A stretch of DNA of 64,000 bases from an uncultured Cytophagales bacterium (GTDB lineage: Bacteria > Bacteroidota > Bacteroidia > Cytophagales > Cyclobacteriaceae). A program made the position numbers and the translations under genes. The stretch spans positions 124,001-188,000 of the forward strand of contig CAJXNP010000010.1 of NCBI GenBank assembly GCA_913057175.1. Reading direction: 5' to 3'. The notes below the pieces were generated by a model. It saw only the letters and a list, made by a program, of their open reading frames with translations, was not told the origin of the DNA and searched no databases. Shown one piece after another: positions 25,833 to 34,856 of the stretch. Every line of letters begins with the position of its first letter. Positions within the stretch are counted from its first letter, which is position 1.

Positions 25833-26519
25833 ATGAAAATCATGTTTGTTGTAGGATTCCTTCTATTCCTTTCCCTTCAAAATGATCCTTATTCATATCA
25901 GAGACGCAAAATGGTAGAAGATCAAATTCAATCTAGAGGTATAACTAACAAGGAAGTTTTGTCGGCAATGAAAAAAGTTCCGAGGCATATGTTTGTGCCT
26001 TCCAACTACCAGGAACACGCCTATGATGACAATGCCCTGCCGATTGGATTGGAACAGACAATTTCCCAGCCTTACATCGTGGCGTACATGACAGAGATTA
26101 TCAACCCACAACCAACAGACAAAGTTTTGGAAATTGGCACCGGGTCAGGATACCAGGCGGCTGTTTTAGCTGAAATAGTTCAGAAAGTCTATACCATTGA
26201 GATCATACCCGATCTTGGTCTCCGCGCAAAAAACATATTGGATGAACTGGAATACAACAATGTGGAAGTCATGATTGGCGATGGCTATCATGGTTGGGAA
26301 GACCATGCCCCATACGATGCCGTTCTTGTAACTGCCGCGCCTGAAAAAATTCCGCAACCACTCATCGATCAACTCAATGTTGGGGGAAAAATGATCATCC
26401 CCGTTGGTAGCGTTCATGGTATCCAACATCTTATTTTGTTGGAAAAACAAAAGGATGATATCAAAGTTTTGAAAAAATTCCCTGTCCGGTTTGTTCCTTT
26501 TACGAGAGAGGAGGAATGA
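25833..26519 (+). CDS. pcm: exported protein-L-isoaspartate O-methyltransferase
   Basis: A 228-residue PIMT, which methylates isoaspartyl residues in damaged proteins so they can revert to aspartate. The SAM motif VLEIGTGSGYQAAVL (about residues 93-107) is complete, and PRHMFVP (about 50-56) and LPIGLEQTISQPYIVAYMTE (about 69-88) are conserved. It begins with a hydrophobic leader (MKIMFVVGFLLFLSLQ) that would send it to the membrane or periplasm. Periplasmic PIMT-like proteins are known in Bacteroidota, but SAM availability outside the cytoplasm is a puzzle. It is convergent with a small gene that starts one base after its stop. Confidence 0.9.
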   Translation: MKIMFVVGFLLFLSLQNDPYSYQRRKMVEDQIQSRGITNKEVLSAMKKVPRHMFVPSNYQEHAYDDNALPIGLEQTISQPYIVAYMTEIINPQPTDKVLEIGTGSGYQAAVLAEIVQKVYTIEIIPDLGLRAKNILDELEYNNVEVMIGDGYHGWEDHAPYDAVLVTAAPEKIPQPLIDQLNVGGKMIIPVGSVHGIQHLILLEKQKDDIKVLKKFPVRFVPFTREEE

Positions 26520-26807
26520 TTAATTAACCTGATAAATAAAAAAGTAGTAAACAACTGGAATTACTACCATCAATGTTATCAGAAATAAAACGAAAAGCCT
26601 TTTTTTTAAATTTCTCCTATTCTCAGCTTGTAACTTTTCTCTTAATCGAGAAATACACTCTGGAGAAGCTTTTTTGATTATTAACTTTTTATTGTTGGTT
26701 TTAAAACCACGTTCTTTCAGAATTTCAAATGTACTTTTTCTTTTAAGAAGAGCCCTGTTTTGTTCATAGGATTTCTTCATTGCATCGATCATACCAAATG
26801 CGCTCAT
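26520..26807 (-). CDS. small basic protein with C-terminal membrane helix
   Basis: A 95-residue protein. The first 65 residues are basic and soluble (MSAFGMIDAMKKSYEQNRAL, then RKSTFEILKERGF), followed by one transmembrane helix (RLFVLFLITLMVVIPVVYYF, about residues 70-89). I believe short proteins starting 'MS.fGM.dAmkks...NRaLLk' recur in Bacteroidota, but no function is known. The stop directly abuts the end of the convergent pcm gene. Its start overlaps a less certain upstream reading frame. Confidence 0.68.
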   Translation of the reverse strand: MSAFGMIDAMKKSYEQNRALLKRKSTFEILKERGFKTNNKKLIIKKASPECISRLREKLQAENRRNLKKRLFVLFLITLMVVIPVVYYFFIYQVN

Positions 26808-27018
26808 ATTTTATGAAGTTTAAATGAATAAAAATTCCCAAGGCTGGAATGATCAGGTAAAAAATCGTACTTGAATTAACGTACAGGGACATCCAAAGGT
26901 TTGAGATTACACTAAATGTTGATTTTCTATATCCATCACGTTTTTTAGACCGTTGAAATAATTTTTGAAACCCCTTGCAATATGCCGCTGTCCGCTTTTT
27001 AAAAAATTGCTGTAACAT
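26764..27018 (-). CDS. possible small membrane protein, doubtful
   Basis: An open frame of 84 codons with a hydrophobic stretch (STIFYLIIPALGIFIHL) and a very basic first half (KKRTAAYCKGFQKLFQRSKK). It overlaps the next gene by 44 bases in another frame, which fits translational coupling to the adjacent membrane protein. The composition is unremarkable and no family is recognised. It may equally be a spurious frame in an AT-rich region. Confidence 0.3.
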   Translation of the reverse strand: MLQQFFKKRTAAYCKGFQKLFQRSKKRDGYRKSTFSVISNLWMSLYVNSSTIFYLIIPALGIFIHLNFIKYERIWYDRCNEEIL

Positions 27019-27158
27019 TTTTGGACATATCCTTCAATCAAAAATATCCCTTTTAGATTTTATATTGTTGAAAATCAGTCAATTATGTTTTTTGGCACAA
27101 ACCTAGAAGAGTGAGATTCCAATCGAAATTAAATTTTCCAACCAAAAATTTTAAAGTT

Positions 27159-27578
27159 ATGCAAACCTCAATTAAAAAATTAGCCGCCATCGTGATGGGT
27201 ATTATGCTGACGGCATCTGTTCAGTTGTACGCCAATTCTGCTGATGACAAAACCGTTGAAAAATCAAGGGAAGCTGTTGAAAATGCTGATCCCAACGATT
27301 GGAAAACGCTTTCTTATAATGCAGATAAATGCTTTCGAAAAAAAATCAATACAGAGGAGGCGTTAGAATGGATTAACAGATCCATTGAGATTGATGCAAA
27401 TCCTACCAATCTCACTGTAATGGGAGATTATTACTACAGAAACGAAATGCCTGAAAAAGCCATTCATTATTATCTACAAGCGATGGCAAAAAATGGACAC
27501 GGACAAAATGAATTGGTAGCGGAGGCGATTCAGGTAAGAATCCAAAAAGCTAAAACAATGATGGATAATCAAAAGTAA
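27159..27578 (+). CDS. small exported TPR-like protein, tandem paralog A
   Basis: A 139-residue exported protein. I place the start at the ATG at 27159, where a clear signal peptide begins (MQTSIKKLAAIVMGIMLTAS); an upstream GTG at 27111 adds residues with no signal character. The mature part is two to three helical repeats of TPR style: EKSREAVENADPNDWKTLS, then EEALEWINRSIEIDANPTN and GDYYYRNEMPEKAIHYYLQA. A close paralog follows 200 bases downstream. Such proteins are interaction scaffolds with no catalytic motif. Role unknown. Confidence 0.75.
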   Translation: MQTSIKKLAAIVMGIMLTASVQLYANSADDKTVEKSREAVENADPNDWKTLSYNADKCFRKKINTEEALEWINRSIEIDANPTNLTVMGDYYYRNEMPEKAIHYYLQAMAKNGHGQNELVAEAIQVRIQKAKTMMDNQK

Positions 27579-27778
27579 AAGCCACAATTACGAAAGAAGG
27601 AATTGAAAGTTATCTGTTCGGTTTTGATACAAAACTTGTTTAAAAATCGAACAACAAAAACGAAAGCCGAACAGATAAACCCCTTTTAAACACATTCAAA
27701 CAACAAAAAACAGAAATTGGCACAACTATAGCATCTACCAAAACAATAAAATTTCGATCACCTAAATATTTTATTATC

Positions 27779-28201
27779 ATGAAAACTTCAAATTTTAAAA
27801 AGTTACTGACTTTTACTTTTGCCTTACTTTTATCTGTGGCAACCTTTAACTATGCAAACGCTTTTGCAGATAAAGCTGTTGAAAAAGCGAGGGAGGCGGT
27901 AGAAAATGCCAGCCCGGATGATTGGCACACATTAGCGAAAAGTGCGGACAAACTGATTCGCAAAAACAAGAATTTAAAAGAAGCCCATGAATGGATTGAG
28001 AAATCCATTGAGATCAAGCCAACGGTTTATAATCTGACCATAAAGGGAGATTACTACATGGCAAACAGATTACCTGATGATGCAGTAAAGTTTTATGTCA
28101 AAGCTATGAACATGGCAAAAAATGAAGATAACCATGCTGATGTCTCTGACTTACAAAATAAAATCGCCAATATCACCAATATAGGTGGAATTAATCGCTA
28201 A
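27779..28201 (+). CDS. small exported TPR-like protein, tandem paralog B
   Basis: A 140-residue paralog of the upstream protein with its own signal peptide (hydrophobic stretch LLTFTFALLLSVATFNYANA). The shared core is recognisable: EKAREAVENASPDDWHTLA against EKSREAVENADPNDWKTLS, and GDYYMANRLPDDAVKFYVKA against GDYYYRNEMPEKAIHYYLQA. A tandem duplication is the simplest origin. The 200-base gap between them suggests separate promoters. It ends in a strong bidirectional terminator with a UUCG tetraloop. Confidence 0.78.
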   Translation: MKTSNFKKLLTFTFALLLSVATFNYANAFADKAVEKAREAVENASPDDWHTLAKSADKLIRKNKNLKEAHEWIEKSIEIKPTVYNLTIKGDYYMANRLPDDAVKFYVKAMNMAKNEDNHADVSDLQNKIANITNIGGINR

Positions 28202-28218
28202 TCTAAGGTTGTAAAAAA

Positions 28219-28244
28219 GAAGGGTCTTCGGACCCTTTTTTTAT
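28219..28244. terminator. bidirectional terminator with UUCG tetraloop
   Basis: AAGGGTC (28220-28226) pairs with GACCCTT (28231-28237) around a TTCG loop, the most stable tetraloop class. T-runs lie on both strands, so it can end both the TPR-like gene and the convergent cupin gene, whose stop codon overlaps the T-tract at 28241. Confidence 0.88.
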
Positions 28245-28741
28245 GTAAATTCCTCAATTATGGTTCTTAAATGAGGATATTCATCTACCAGCTTTTCGCG
28301 TTTAGCGAGCATAAAATCATTAAAATCAAACCCCGGAGAAACGCTGCATCCCACCAAAGTATAATCCTCTCCTGAAATTTTAGCTGCAAACCAGCAATCT
28401 TTCTTGATCATAATCTGCGGCTTTTCGTCATTATTTAAATCCAGACCTAATTTTTGTATAGTCAATTTTCCCTCCCTGTTTATTACATACAATTCCAGGG
28501 GGTCACCCATGTAAAAATGCCAGATCTCATCTGATTGGATCTTATGAAATTTTGAGATATCATCTTTAGTGAGCAGAAAATAAATGGATGTGTAAAATGA
28601 CCGGTTTCCGCCATACCTGGTAGGTAAATGAACGGCATCAATTTCTTCATGAGATCTATACAATTCCTTATAATAACCCCCTTCGGGATGTGGCAATAAC
28701 CTTAATTTTTCTATGACCTCTTGACTGTGAATTTGTTTCAT
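28241..28741 (-). CDS. DUF985-type cupin-domain protein
   Basis: A 166-residue cupin of the DUF985 type. Family markers are LLPHPEGGYYKELYRS (about residues 15-30), YGGNRSFYTSIYFLL (about 43-57), the cupin strand FHKIQSDEIWHFYMGDPLEL (about 65-84) with metal-binding His/Glu positions, and the C-terminal YTLVGCSVSPGFDFNDFML. Members are small-molecule-binding or isomerase-like, but the substrate is unknown here. It is convergent with the tandem TPR-like genes. Confidence 0.88.
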   Translation of the reverse strand: MKQIHSQEVIEKLRLLPHPEGGYYKELYRSHEEIDAVHLPTRYGGNRSFYTSIYFLLTKDDISKFHKIQSDEIWHFYMGDPLELYVINREGKLTIQKLGLDLNNDEKPQIMIKKDCWFAAKISGEDYTLVGCSVSPGFDFNDFMLAKREKLVDEYPHLRTIIEEFT

Positions 28742-28808
28742 ATGCTGGCATTATAATACATCTGGCGCATTTTATAATTTATTGACCATACAACAATTTA
28801 TTTTTAAT

Positions 28809-28816
28809 TATTTTTG
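28809..28816 (+). promoter_or_regulatory. candidate -7 element for the TerB-like gene
   Basis: TATTTTTG is an exact TAnnTTTG match, about 22 bases before the preferred ATG at 28838. A TTG at 28782-28784 is 24 bases upstream, slightly farther than the usual -33 spacing. Confidence 0.45.
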
Positions 28817-28837
28817 TCCAACTTTTTTACTAAATCT

Positions 28838-29257
28838 ATGGAAGTAATGGACCCTCAATATCAGGAAAAGCTGAGCCATATAAAAGACCTGATCCGATTG
28901 TCTCGGGTAGATGGCGACGAATCCCACATGGAAATGAATTTCATCAATTCGGTAGCAGATAGATTAGGTGTGGACCGCACTGATATTGATAGACTTAAAA
29001 CAGGTGAAATCAATATCAAGTTTTCAACACCTAAATTTGAAAACCAGGTGATCGAGCAATTTCATAGATTGATCCTTTTGATCGGGATAGACAAAATGAT
29101 CCACAGGGAAGAAATCAACTTTTGCTTTGAATTAGGTGTAAGAATGGGGTTGAATTACAATGCCATCACAGAAGTTTTGAGAAAAACGGTGGTCAGTCCT
29201 GCGCACCTGATGCACAAGGACGAAATGGAGGAAATATTCAAGAAATATTCAAATTAG
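28838..29257 (+). CDS. TerB-like helical protein
   Basis: A 139-residue helical protein. I place the start at the ATG at 28838, since the open frame upstream offers only a TTG and lies over a promoter-like element. It opens with LSHIKDLIRLSRVDGDESHM (about residues 10-29), which matches the acidic pattern of TerB-type tellurite-resistance/DnaJ-associated domains, and continues with long helices (EQFHRLILLIGIDKMIHREE). The TerB fold binds metal in some members. The stop overlaps the convergent membrane gene by four bases. Its role is unknown; the family link is inferred. Confidence 0.65.
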   Translation: MEVMDPQYQEKLSHIKDLIRLSRVDGDESHMEMNFINSVADRLGVDRTDIDRLKTGEINIKFSTPKFENQVIEQFHRLILLIGIDKMIHREEINFCFELGVRMGLNYNAITEVLRKTVVSPAHLMHKDEMEEIFKKYSN

Positions 29258-29883
29258 AATCTCACCAGGAAGTAGAGGAAAATTACCACCCATAATCCCG
29301 CTTGAAAATTCCAGAGAATTTGCTTGATCTCTATTAACAACCTTTCAAATGGATTGGTTTCATATACCAATGTTTTGATCGGATCCTCCATCACATTCAC
29401 TAATCTGAATAATATTAAAATGGTCAGGACAATTGCCAGGATCATATAAACCAAATGAAAGCTCGTCATTAAAATAAAAAAGGAGTTGAAATTATCTGAC
29501 AATGATGTTCCGTACTTAAGCTGAAATTGATAAACAGCAAACATCTGGATGACAATAAAAATAGAGCTTACAAATAATTGCAGATAATAATTTGATTTAA
29601 GCTTTTTAACATTTTCCTGTCTGTATAGTTGAATTTGCTTATTGGAGATTAAAAGTGTTGAAAAAAGAATGAGCGTTCCGATAAAAAATACATCGGGAAG
29701 GTGAAATTCGACTGTCTGTGCTTCAGCAGAAGCATATTTGATTTCGAAGTTAAATACCAGGAAACAAAGAATAATTGTACTGATCACGTTGAAAAGGAGA
29801 ACAATACTTTTAAATGGATGAATTTTTTCTATCTCGCTTAGATAGTAATTCCTCCTTATGAGTGTGGTTTTTCTAGTTGACAT
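29254..29883 (-). CDS. four-helix membrane protein of unknown function
   Basis: A 209-residue membrane protein with five hydrophobic segments at about residues 26-48, 65-82, 101-125, 132-162 and 190-207 (the last is FQAGLWVVIFLYFLVRF). The N-terminal 25 residues are basic (MSTRKTTLIRRNYYLSEIEK), which suggests a cytoplasmic start. No family is recognised. It is divergent from mfd (125 bases between starts) and convergent with the TerB-like gene. The reading frame is long, continuous and hydrophobic, so I think it is real. Confidence 0.6.
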   Translation of the reverse strand: MSTRKTTLIRRNYYLSEIEKIHPFKSIVLLFNVISTIILCFLVFNFEIKYASAEAQTVEFHLPDVFFIGTLILFSTLLISNKQIQLYRQENVKKLKSNYYLQLFVSSIFIVIQMFAVYQFQLKYGTSLSDNFNSFFILMTSFHLVYMILAIVLTILILFRLVNVMEDPIKTLVYETNPFERLLIEIKQILWNFQAGLWVVIFLYFLVRF

Positions 29884-29975
29884 TGCGTTTGATTGCTTTT
29901 ATACAAAAATATACGAAACCGCAATAAGTATTGATAATTTAATTCTATAAAACTTAAGACAAATCATCAATTTAT

Positions 29976-29983
29976 TATTTTTG
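29976..29983 (+). promoter_or_regulatory. candidate -7 element for mfd
   Basis: TATTTTTG is an exact TAnnTTTG match, 25 bases before the mfd TTG start. It is the same octamer as before the TerB-like gene, and both are followed by TC. Confidence 0.45.
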
Positions 29984-30008
29984 TCGCCATTTTAATACTC
30001 CATACAAA

Positions 30009-33000
30009 TTGAAACGTCAGGATTTCATAAAATTTTATCTGAACGACCCGATTGTTCAGTCTATAGCTGAGTTCATCAAAAAAAATGAACATACGGTTAT
30101 TCAACTGAAATCCCTGGCCGGTAGTTTGGATGCTATCATTTCTGCTGCAATTCATCAGCTAAACCATCAAACCTCTTTCTTTATTTTAAATGATCGCGAA
30201 GAAGCGGCGTACTTTCATAATGATTTGCAAAGCCTGATGGGTGAAAAGGAAGTTTTGTTCTTCCCTACCTCATACAAAAAACCATATCAATTGGAGGAGA
30301 TTGAAAATGCCAACATCCTTCAAAGGACGGAAATCCTGAATCGCATCAATCATAAAAGCAGCAGTGGAGAGCTGATTGTTACCTATCCTGATGCATTGAC
30401 AGAGAAAGTCATTAATAAAAAATCCCTTAATAAAAATACGTATACCATTAAACTTGAAGATGAGCTGGACCTGGATTTTTTGACCGAATTTTTAATTGAA
30501 TATGATTTCGAGAAAACAGATTTTGTTTTTGAAGCAGGACAGTTTGCCATACGAGGAGGGATTGTAGATATTTTTTCATTTGGAAACGAATTACCTTTTC
30601 GGATAGAACTTTTCGGAAACGAGGTGGATGGCATCCGGACCTTCCATCCGGATAATCAACTATCGGTTGCAAAGCTGAAAAATATCAACATCATTCCAAA
30701 TGTTCAAACAAGCCTGTGGGAAGAAGAAAGGCAATCGATCCTCGAATTCCTTCCAAACAATACGAAGGTCTGGATCAAGGATTACGAATTAACCACTGAC
30801 GTGGTGGATAAATATTTCCAGTTAGCGACGGAAAATTTTGACATGGTTCTTAAAGAATCTGCTCAAACAAAGGTTGTGCTCTCGCCGGGGCAACTTTTTG
30901 TTTCAGTAAGCGAATTATTTAATCAGCTAAGAAATTACCCGATAATAGAATTTGGAAATAAATTTTACCTGAAAGAAAGTAAAGCCATTTCTTTCAGGTC
31001 GAAGCCTCAGCCTTCATTTAACAAAAACTTTGACATACTTAATGAAAACCTGGAGCAAAACAAAGAGCATGGAATAACGAACATCTTTGTTTCTGAATCT
31101 CAGCAACAGCTGGATAAGCTTCATAGTATCTTTGAAGAAATCAATCCAGGTCTTAAAATTCATGAACTCAATGCTTCCTTTCGTGGAGGGTTTATTGACG
31201 AAGAGCAAAAACTTGCCTGCTACACGGCACATCAGCTCTTTGAAAAATTCCATCGTTACCAGACCAAAACAAAATATACCAAATCCAAAGCTCTTACTTT
31301 AAAGGAATTGAAGGCTCTCAATCCAGGAGATTATGTCACTCATATCGATTATGGAATAGGTCGATTTGCCGGACTGGAAAAAATTGAAGTCAACGGAAAT
31401 CGTCAGGAAGCGCTTAGGATTATTTATAAAGATGATGATTTGCTTTACGTAAGTGTTCAGTCACTTCATAAAATTTCCAAATATTCAGGAAAGGAAGGTG
31501 TCCCGCCTAACATCAGCAAACTTGGGTCTCAGGAATGGGAAAACAAAAAACGGGATACCAAGAAAAAAGTAAAAGACATCGCTAAAGATCTAATTCAGCT
31601 TTACGCAAAAAGAAAAACTGCTCCAGGATTTGCCTTTACAAGAGACAGCTTCCTTCAGGCTGAATTGGAAACATCATTTATTTACGAGGATACTCCCGAC
31701 CAGGCAAAGGCTACAGAAGATGTAAAAGCAGATATGGAACAATCTCATCCAATGGATAGGTTGGTTTGTGGGGATGTGGGATTTGGCAAAACAGAAGTCG
31801 CTATCCGTGCTGCATTTAAAGCTGTTGCCGATAATAAGCAGGTAGCTATATTGGTACCAACAACTATCCTGGCCATGCAACACCACCGCACTTTCAGCGA
31901 AAGGTTAAAAAATTTCCCTGTCTCCGTGGACTATTTAAACCGCTTTCGGTCTGCAAAGCAATCGCGGGAAATTATAAAGAAGGTAAATGAAAGACAGATC
32001 GATATATTGATTGGAACGCACCGAATTATAAATAAGGATATCAAATTCAAAGATCTTGGCTTGCTGATTGTCGATGAAGAGCAAAAATTTGGCGTTCGGG
32101 TAAAAGACCGGTTAAAAGAAATGCGGGTCAATGTGGATGTGCTGACATTAACTGCTACGCCCATTCCGCGTACATTGCACTTTTCATTAATGGGAGCGAG
32201 AGATCTTTGCGTAATAGCAACACCTCCTCCAAACAGGCAACCTGTCACGACTGAGATCCACACCTTTAATAAAGATATTATCCGGGATGCGATAGTTTTT
32301 GAATTAAAACGAGGTGGTCAGGTTTTCTTTGTCCACAATCGGGTAAAAGACATTGAGGAAATCGCTAACCTTATTATCAAGCTGGTTCCGGATGCAAGGG
32401 TCGGTGTTGCTCACGGTCAAATGGAAGGACATCGCCTGGAAAAAGTAATGATGCGTTTTATAGAAGGTGAATACGATATTTTGGTTTCGACAAACATTAT
32501 CGAATCGGGTCTTGACATTCCCAACGCCAACACCATCATCATCAATCAGGCCCACTATTTTGGATTATCCGATCTTCATCAAATGCGTGGGCGTGTCGGG
32601 CGCTCCAATAAAAAAGCTTTTTGCTACCTGCTCGCCCCACCTACCATTGGTCTGACATCCGAAGCAATTAAAAGACTCAAAACATTGGAAGAGTTTTCAG
32701 ATCTTGGTGATGGGTTTAAAGTTGCTATGAGGGATCTGGATATTCGAGGTGCAGGAAACCTGTTGGGTGCAGAGCAAAGTGGCTTCATAAATGACCTTGG
32801 TTTTGAGACTTATCATAAGATACTTGATGAATCAATTAAGGAGCTAAAAGAGACAGAATTCAAAGAATTATTCATCAATGAGTTCAAAGTTGATGCTAAA
32901 AAACTGGTTACGGATTGTAATATTGAGACCGATTTTGAAGTATTAATACCCGAAAATTATGTCAGCAACATCAGTGAGCGGCTTCAACTATATAATACGC

Positions 33001-33365
33001 TGGACAATCTGGAATCGGTAGAAAAACTAGAGGAGTTCATAAATAATACACAAGACCGTTTCGGAAAACTACCAAAGTCAGTTCGAGATCTGATTGAAAT
33101 TGTCAAAATAAGGTGGAAGGCTGAAAAACTTGGTTTTGAGAAGGTTATCATTAAAAACAATACGATAAAGGGGCATTTTTTATCTTCTGATAACACAGAC
33201 TTTTATAATTCCGAAGAATTTGGGAAAATTTTAAGCTACATTCAAGGCTATCCCAAAACCTGTAAATTGAAAGAAACCAAGAACAGATTGATCTTTATTC
33301 AGAATGAAATTTCTTCCATTGAGAAAGCTGTCGACGTTTTTAATAAAATCTCGTCAAATTATTAA
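30009..33365 (+). CDS. mfd: transcription-repair coupling factor
   Basis: Mfd (1118 residues) releases stalled RNA polymerase at DNA lesions and recruits UvrA. The N-terminal UvrB-like domain is followed by the CarD/RNAP-interaction region (GDYVTHIDYGIGRFAGL, about residues 439-455). The helicase has Walker A GDVGFGKTEVA (about 588-598), the DEEQ box (about 693-696), LTATPIPRTLHF (about 713-724) and the second-domain motif QMRGRVGRS (about 858-866). Length is in the usual range (about 1110-1150). The start is a TTG at 30009; no in-frame ATG lies nearby. It lies about 13.5 kb left of the proposed origin and is transcribed toward it. Confidence 0.96.
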   Translation: MKRQDFIKFYLNDPIVQSIAEFIKKNEHTVIQLKSLAGSLDAIISAAIHQLNHQTSFFILNDREEAAYFHNDLQSLMGEKEVLFFPTSYKKPYQLEEIENANILQRTEILNRINHKSSSGELIVTYPDALTEKVINKKSLNKNTYTIKLEDELDLDFLTEFLIEYDFEKTDFVFEAGQFAIRGGIVDIFSFGNELPFRIELFGNEVDGIRTFHPDNQLSVAKLKNINIIPNVQTSLWEEERQSILEFLPNNTKVWIKDYELTTDVVDKYFQLATENFDMVLKESAQTKVVLSPGQLFVSVSELFNQLRNYPIIEFGNKFYLKESKAISFRSKPQPSFNKNFDILNENLEQNKEHGITNIFVSESQQQLDKLHSIFEEINPGLKIHELNASFRGGFIDEEQKLACYTAHQLFEKFHRYQTKTKYTKSKALTLKELKALNPGDYVTHIDYGIGRFAGLEKIEVNGNRQEALRIIYKDDDLLYVSVQSLHKISKYSGKEGVPPNISKLGSQEWENKKRDTKKKVKDIAKDLIQLYAKRKTAPGFAFTRDSFLQAELETSFIYEDTPDQAKATEDVKADMEQSHPMDRLVCGDVGFGKTEVAIRAAFKAVADNKQVAILVPTTILAMQHHRTFSERLKNFPVSVDYLNRFRSAKQSREIIKKVNERQIDILIGTHRIINKDIKFKDLGLLIVDEEQKFGVRVKDRLKEMRVNVDVLTLTATPIPRTLHFSLMGARDLCVIATPPPNRQPVTTEIHTFNKDIIRDAIVFELKRGGQVFFVHNRVKDIEEIANLIIKLVPDARVGVAHGQMEGHRLEKVMMRFIEGEYDILVSTNIIESGLDIPNANTIIINQAHYFGLSDLHQMRGRVGRSNKKAFCYLLAPPTIGLTSEAIKRLKTLEEFSDLGDGFKVAMRDLDIRGAGNLLGAEQSGFINDLGFETYHKILDESIKELKETEFKELFINEFKVDAKKLVTDCNIETDFEVLIPENYVSNISERLQLYNTLDNLESVEKLEEFINNTQDRFGKLPKSVRDLIEIVKIRWKAEKLGFEKVIIKNNTIKGHFLSSDNTDFYNSEEFGKILSYIQGYPKTCKLKETKNRLIFIQNEISSIEKAVDVFNKISSNY

Positions 33366-33563
33366 TTACCAATGCAATAATTTCGGGTTTTTTGAATTTT
33401 ATTGTTAAGTGTAATGCCATAATATTATGCTCTGAAATTTATAGGGATTCTAAATCTTTAACTTTTTATTCATTTTTTAGGATTTTGTTAAGATATTTGA
33501 AGTTATCTTAAATTAAATGTGTTGTGTTATTTAAGAATTAGAGTTTATCAAATAAAAACAGGT

Positions 33564-34802
33564 ATGAAAAATTTTGTGAATTATGCATTAATGTTACCGG
33601 CTTTAGCTATTGTGTTATTGCAGGGATGTAAGTCCGGTAGCCACCCCACTGCTGACAATCCGGGACCAATAAGTACCGCCACAGGAATGGAATACAATTC
33701 CGATGAAGGTTTTCAGGTAATGGATTTCCGAGGTCAGCCTGATGGGCCCAACCTGAGATTCGTTGAGGGAGGAAGAACAGTCCTGGGTTCATTCGAAGAA
33801 GATATTTTCAAAACCCGGGACAATGTTGAAAGAACCATCACGGTTGCTTCATTCTACATGGATGAAACGGAAGTAGCAAATATCCACTGGTTAGAATATC
33901 TCTACTATGTTCAACTTGATTCATCAAGGGTATTTTATGAATCAGCTCTTCCTGATACAACTGTTTGGGCAAGAGACCTTGCTTACAACGACCCTTATGT
34001 TGACCACTATTTAAGATATCCTGGTTTCAGGTTCTTCCCGGTTGTAGGTGTTTCCTGGAAACAAGCGGTGGATTATAGCGGTTGGAGAACGGCATTTGTA
34101 AATGCTCGTTTGGCAGATCAGGCTGGTATTGAGCTACCGGCTGAAAGTGCAGGAGGAAGAATTCCGCTTGAAACAGGTGTTGTTTTACCTGATTACAGAT
34201 TGCCAAGTGAAGCTGAATGGCAATATGCTGCTCAGGCATTGATCGGCACACAATGGTTGGATGAAAACCAAACACACAGCAGACTTTATCCATGGGATGG
34301 TCATTCCATGAGAAACCCATACGGAAAGCAGATGGGAACTTTTCTTGCTAACTTCAAAAGAGGTAGAGGTGACTATGCAGGTATAGCCGGCAAACTAAAT
34401 GACGGAGCCATGATCACTACGTATGTATATGATTATCCGCCAAACGATTTCGGACTTTACAACATGTCAGGAAACGTAAATGAATGGGTATTTGACGTTT
34501 ACCGACCACTTTCTTACCAGGATATGGAAGATATGAACCCTGTAAGAAGAAATAGAAATGACTTGCGTGGCAGAATAGAAGCTCCTGATTATGATCCGAA
34601 TATCGACGATCCTGAATCGGGTTATGATTTTGCTAACTATAATTCTTTGATCTCAGACAGAGCTCGTGTTTACAAAGGCGGTAGCTGGAGAGACATCGCA
34701 TATTGGTTATCTCCTGGTACAAGAAGATATCTTGATCAGGATTCATCAACATCATTTATTGGTTTCCGATGTGCCATGATACGAGCGGGTTCGAATAAGT
34801 AA
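33564..34802 (+). CDS. gldJ: gliding-motility lipoprotein GldJ (FGE-sulfatase fold)
   Basis: GldJ is an essential lipoprotein of the Bacteroidota gliding motility and type IX secretion machinery. The start is the ATG at 33564, 15 codons inside a longer GTG frame, because the lipoprotein signal begins here (MKNFVNYALMLPALAIVLLQ followed by GCKSG; lipid-bearing Cys22). The mature part has the FGE-sulfatase fold: FVEGGRTVLGSFEED (about residues 55-69), YRLPSEAEWQYAA (about 211-223), GNVNEWVFD (about 308-316) and GFRCAM near the end. No other gld gene is in the window, so the rest of the machinery lies elsewhere. GldK also has this fold; GldJ is favoured by the opening motif. Confidence 0.85.
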   Translation: MKNFVNYALMLPALAIVLLQGCKSGSHPTADNPGPISTATGMEYNSDEGFQVMDFRGQPDGPNLRFVEGGRTVLGSFEEDIFKTRDNVERTITVASFYMDETEVANIHWLEYLYYVQLDSSRVFYESALPDTTVWARDLAYNDPYVDHYLRYPGFRFFPVVGVSWKQAVDYSGWRTAFVNARLADQAGIELPAESAGGRIPLETGVVLPDYRLPSEAEWQYAAQALIGTQWLDENQTHSRLYPWDGHSMRNPYGKQMGTFLANFKRGRGDYAGIAGKLNDGAMITTYVYDYPPNDFGLYNMSGNVNEWVFDVYRPLSYQDMEDMNPVRRNRNDLRGRIEAPDYDPNIDDPESGYDFANYNSLISDRARVYKGGSWRDIAYWLSPGTRRYLDQDSSTSFIGFRCAMIRAGSNK

Positions 34803-34826
34803 TAAAACCTGTTATTTGATAAAAAG

Positions 34827-34856
34827 AAGCCATCTATTTTTAGGTGGCTTTTTTAT
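34827..34856. terminator. bidirectional terminator between gldJ and comF
   Basis: AAGCCATCTA (34827-34836) pairs with TAGGTGGCTT (34841-34850, one T-G pair) around TTTT, with a T-run on the plus strand and an A-run (AAAAAG) on the other side. It lies between the convergent gldJ stop and the end of comF. Confidence 0.85.
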
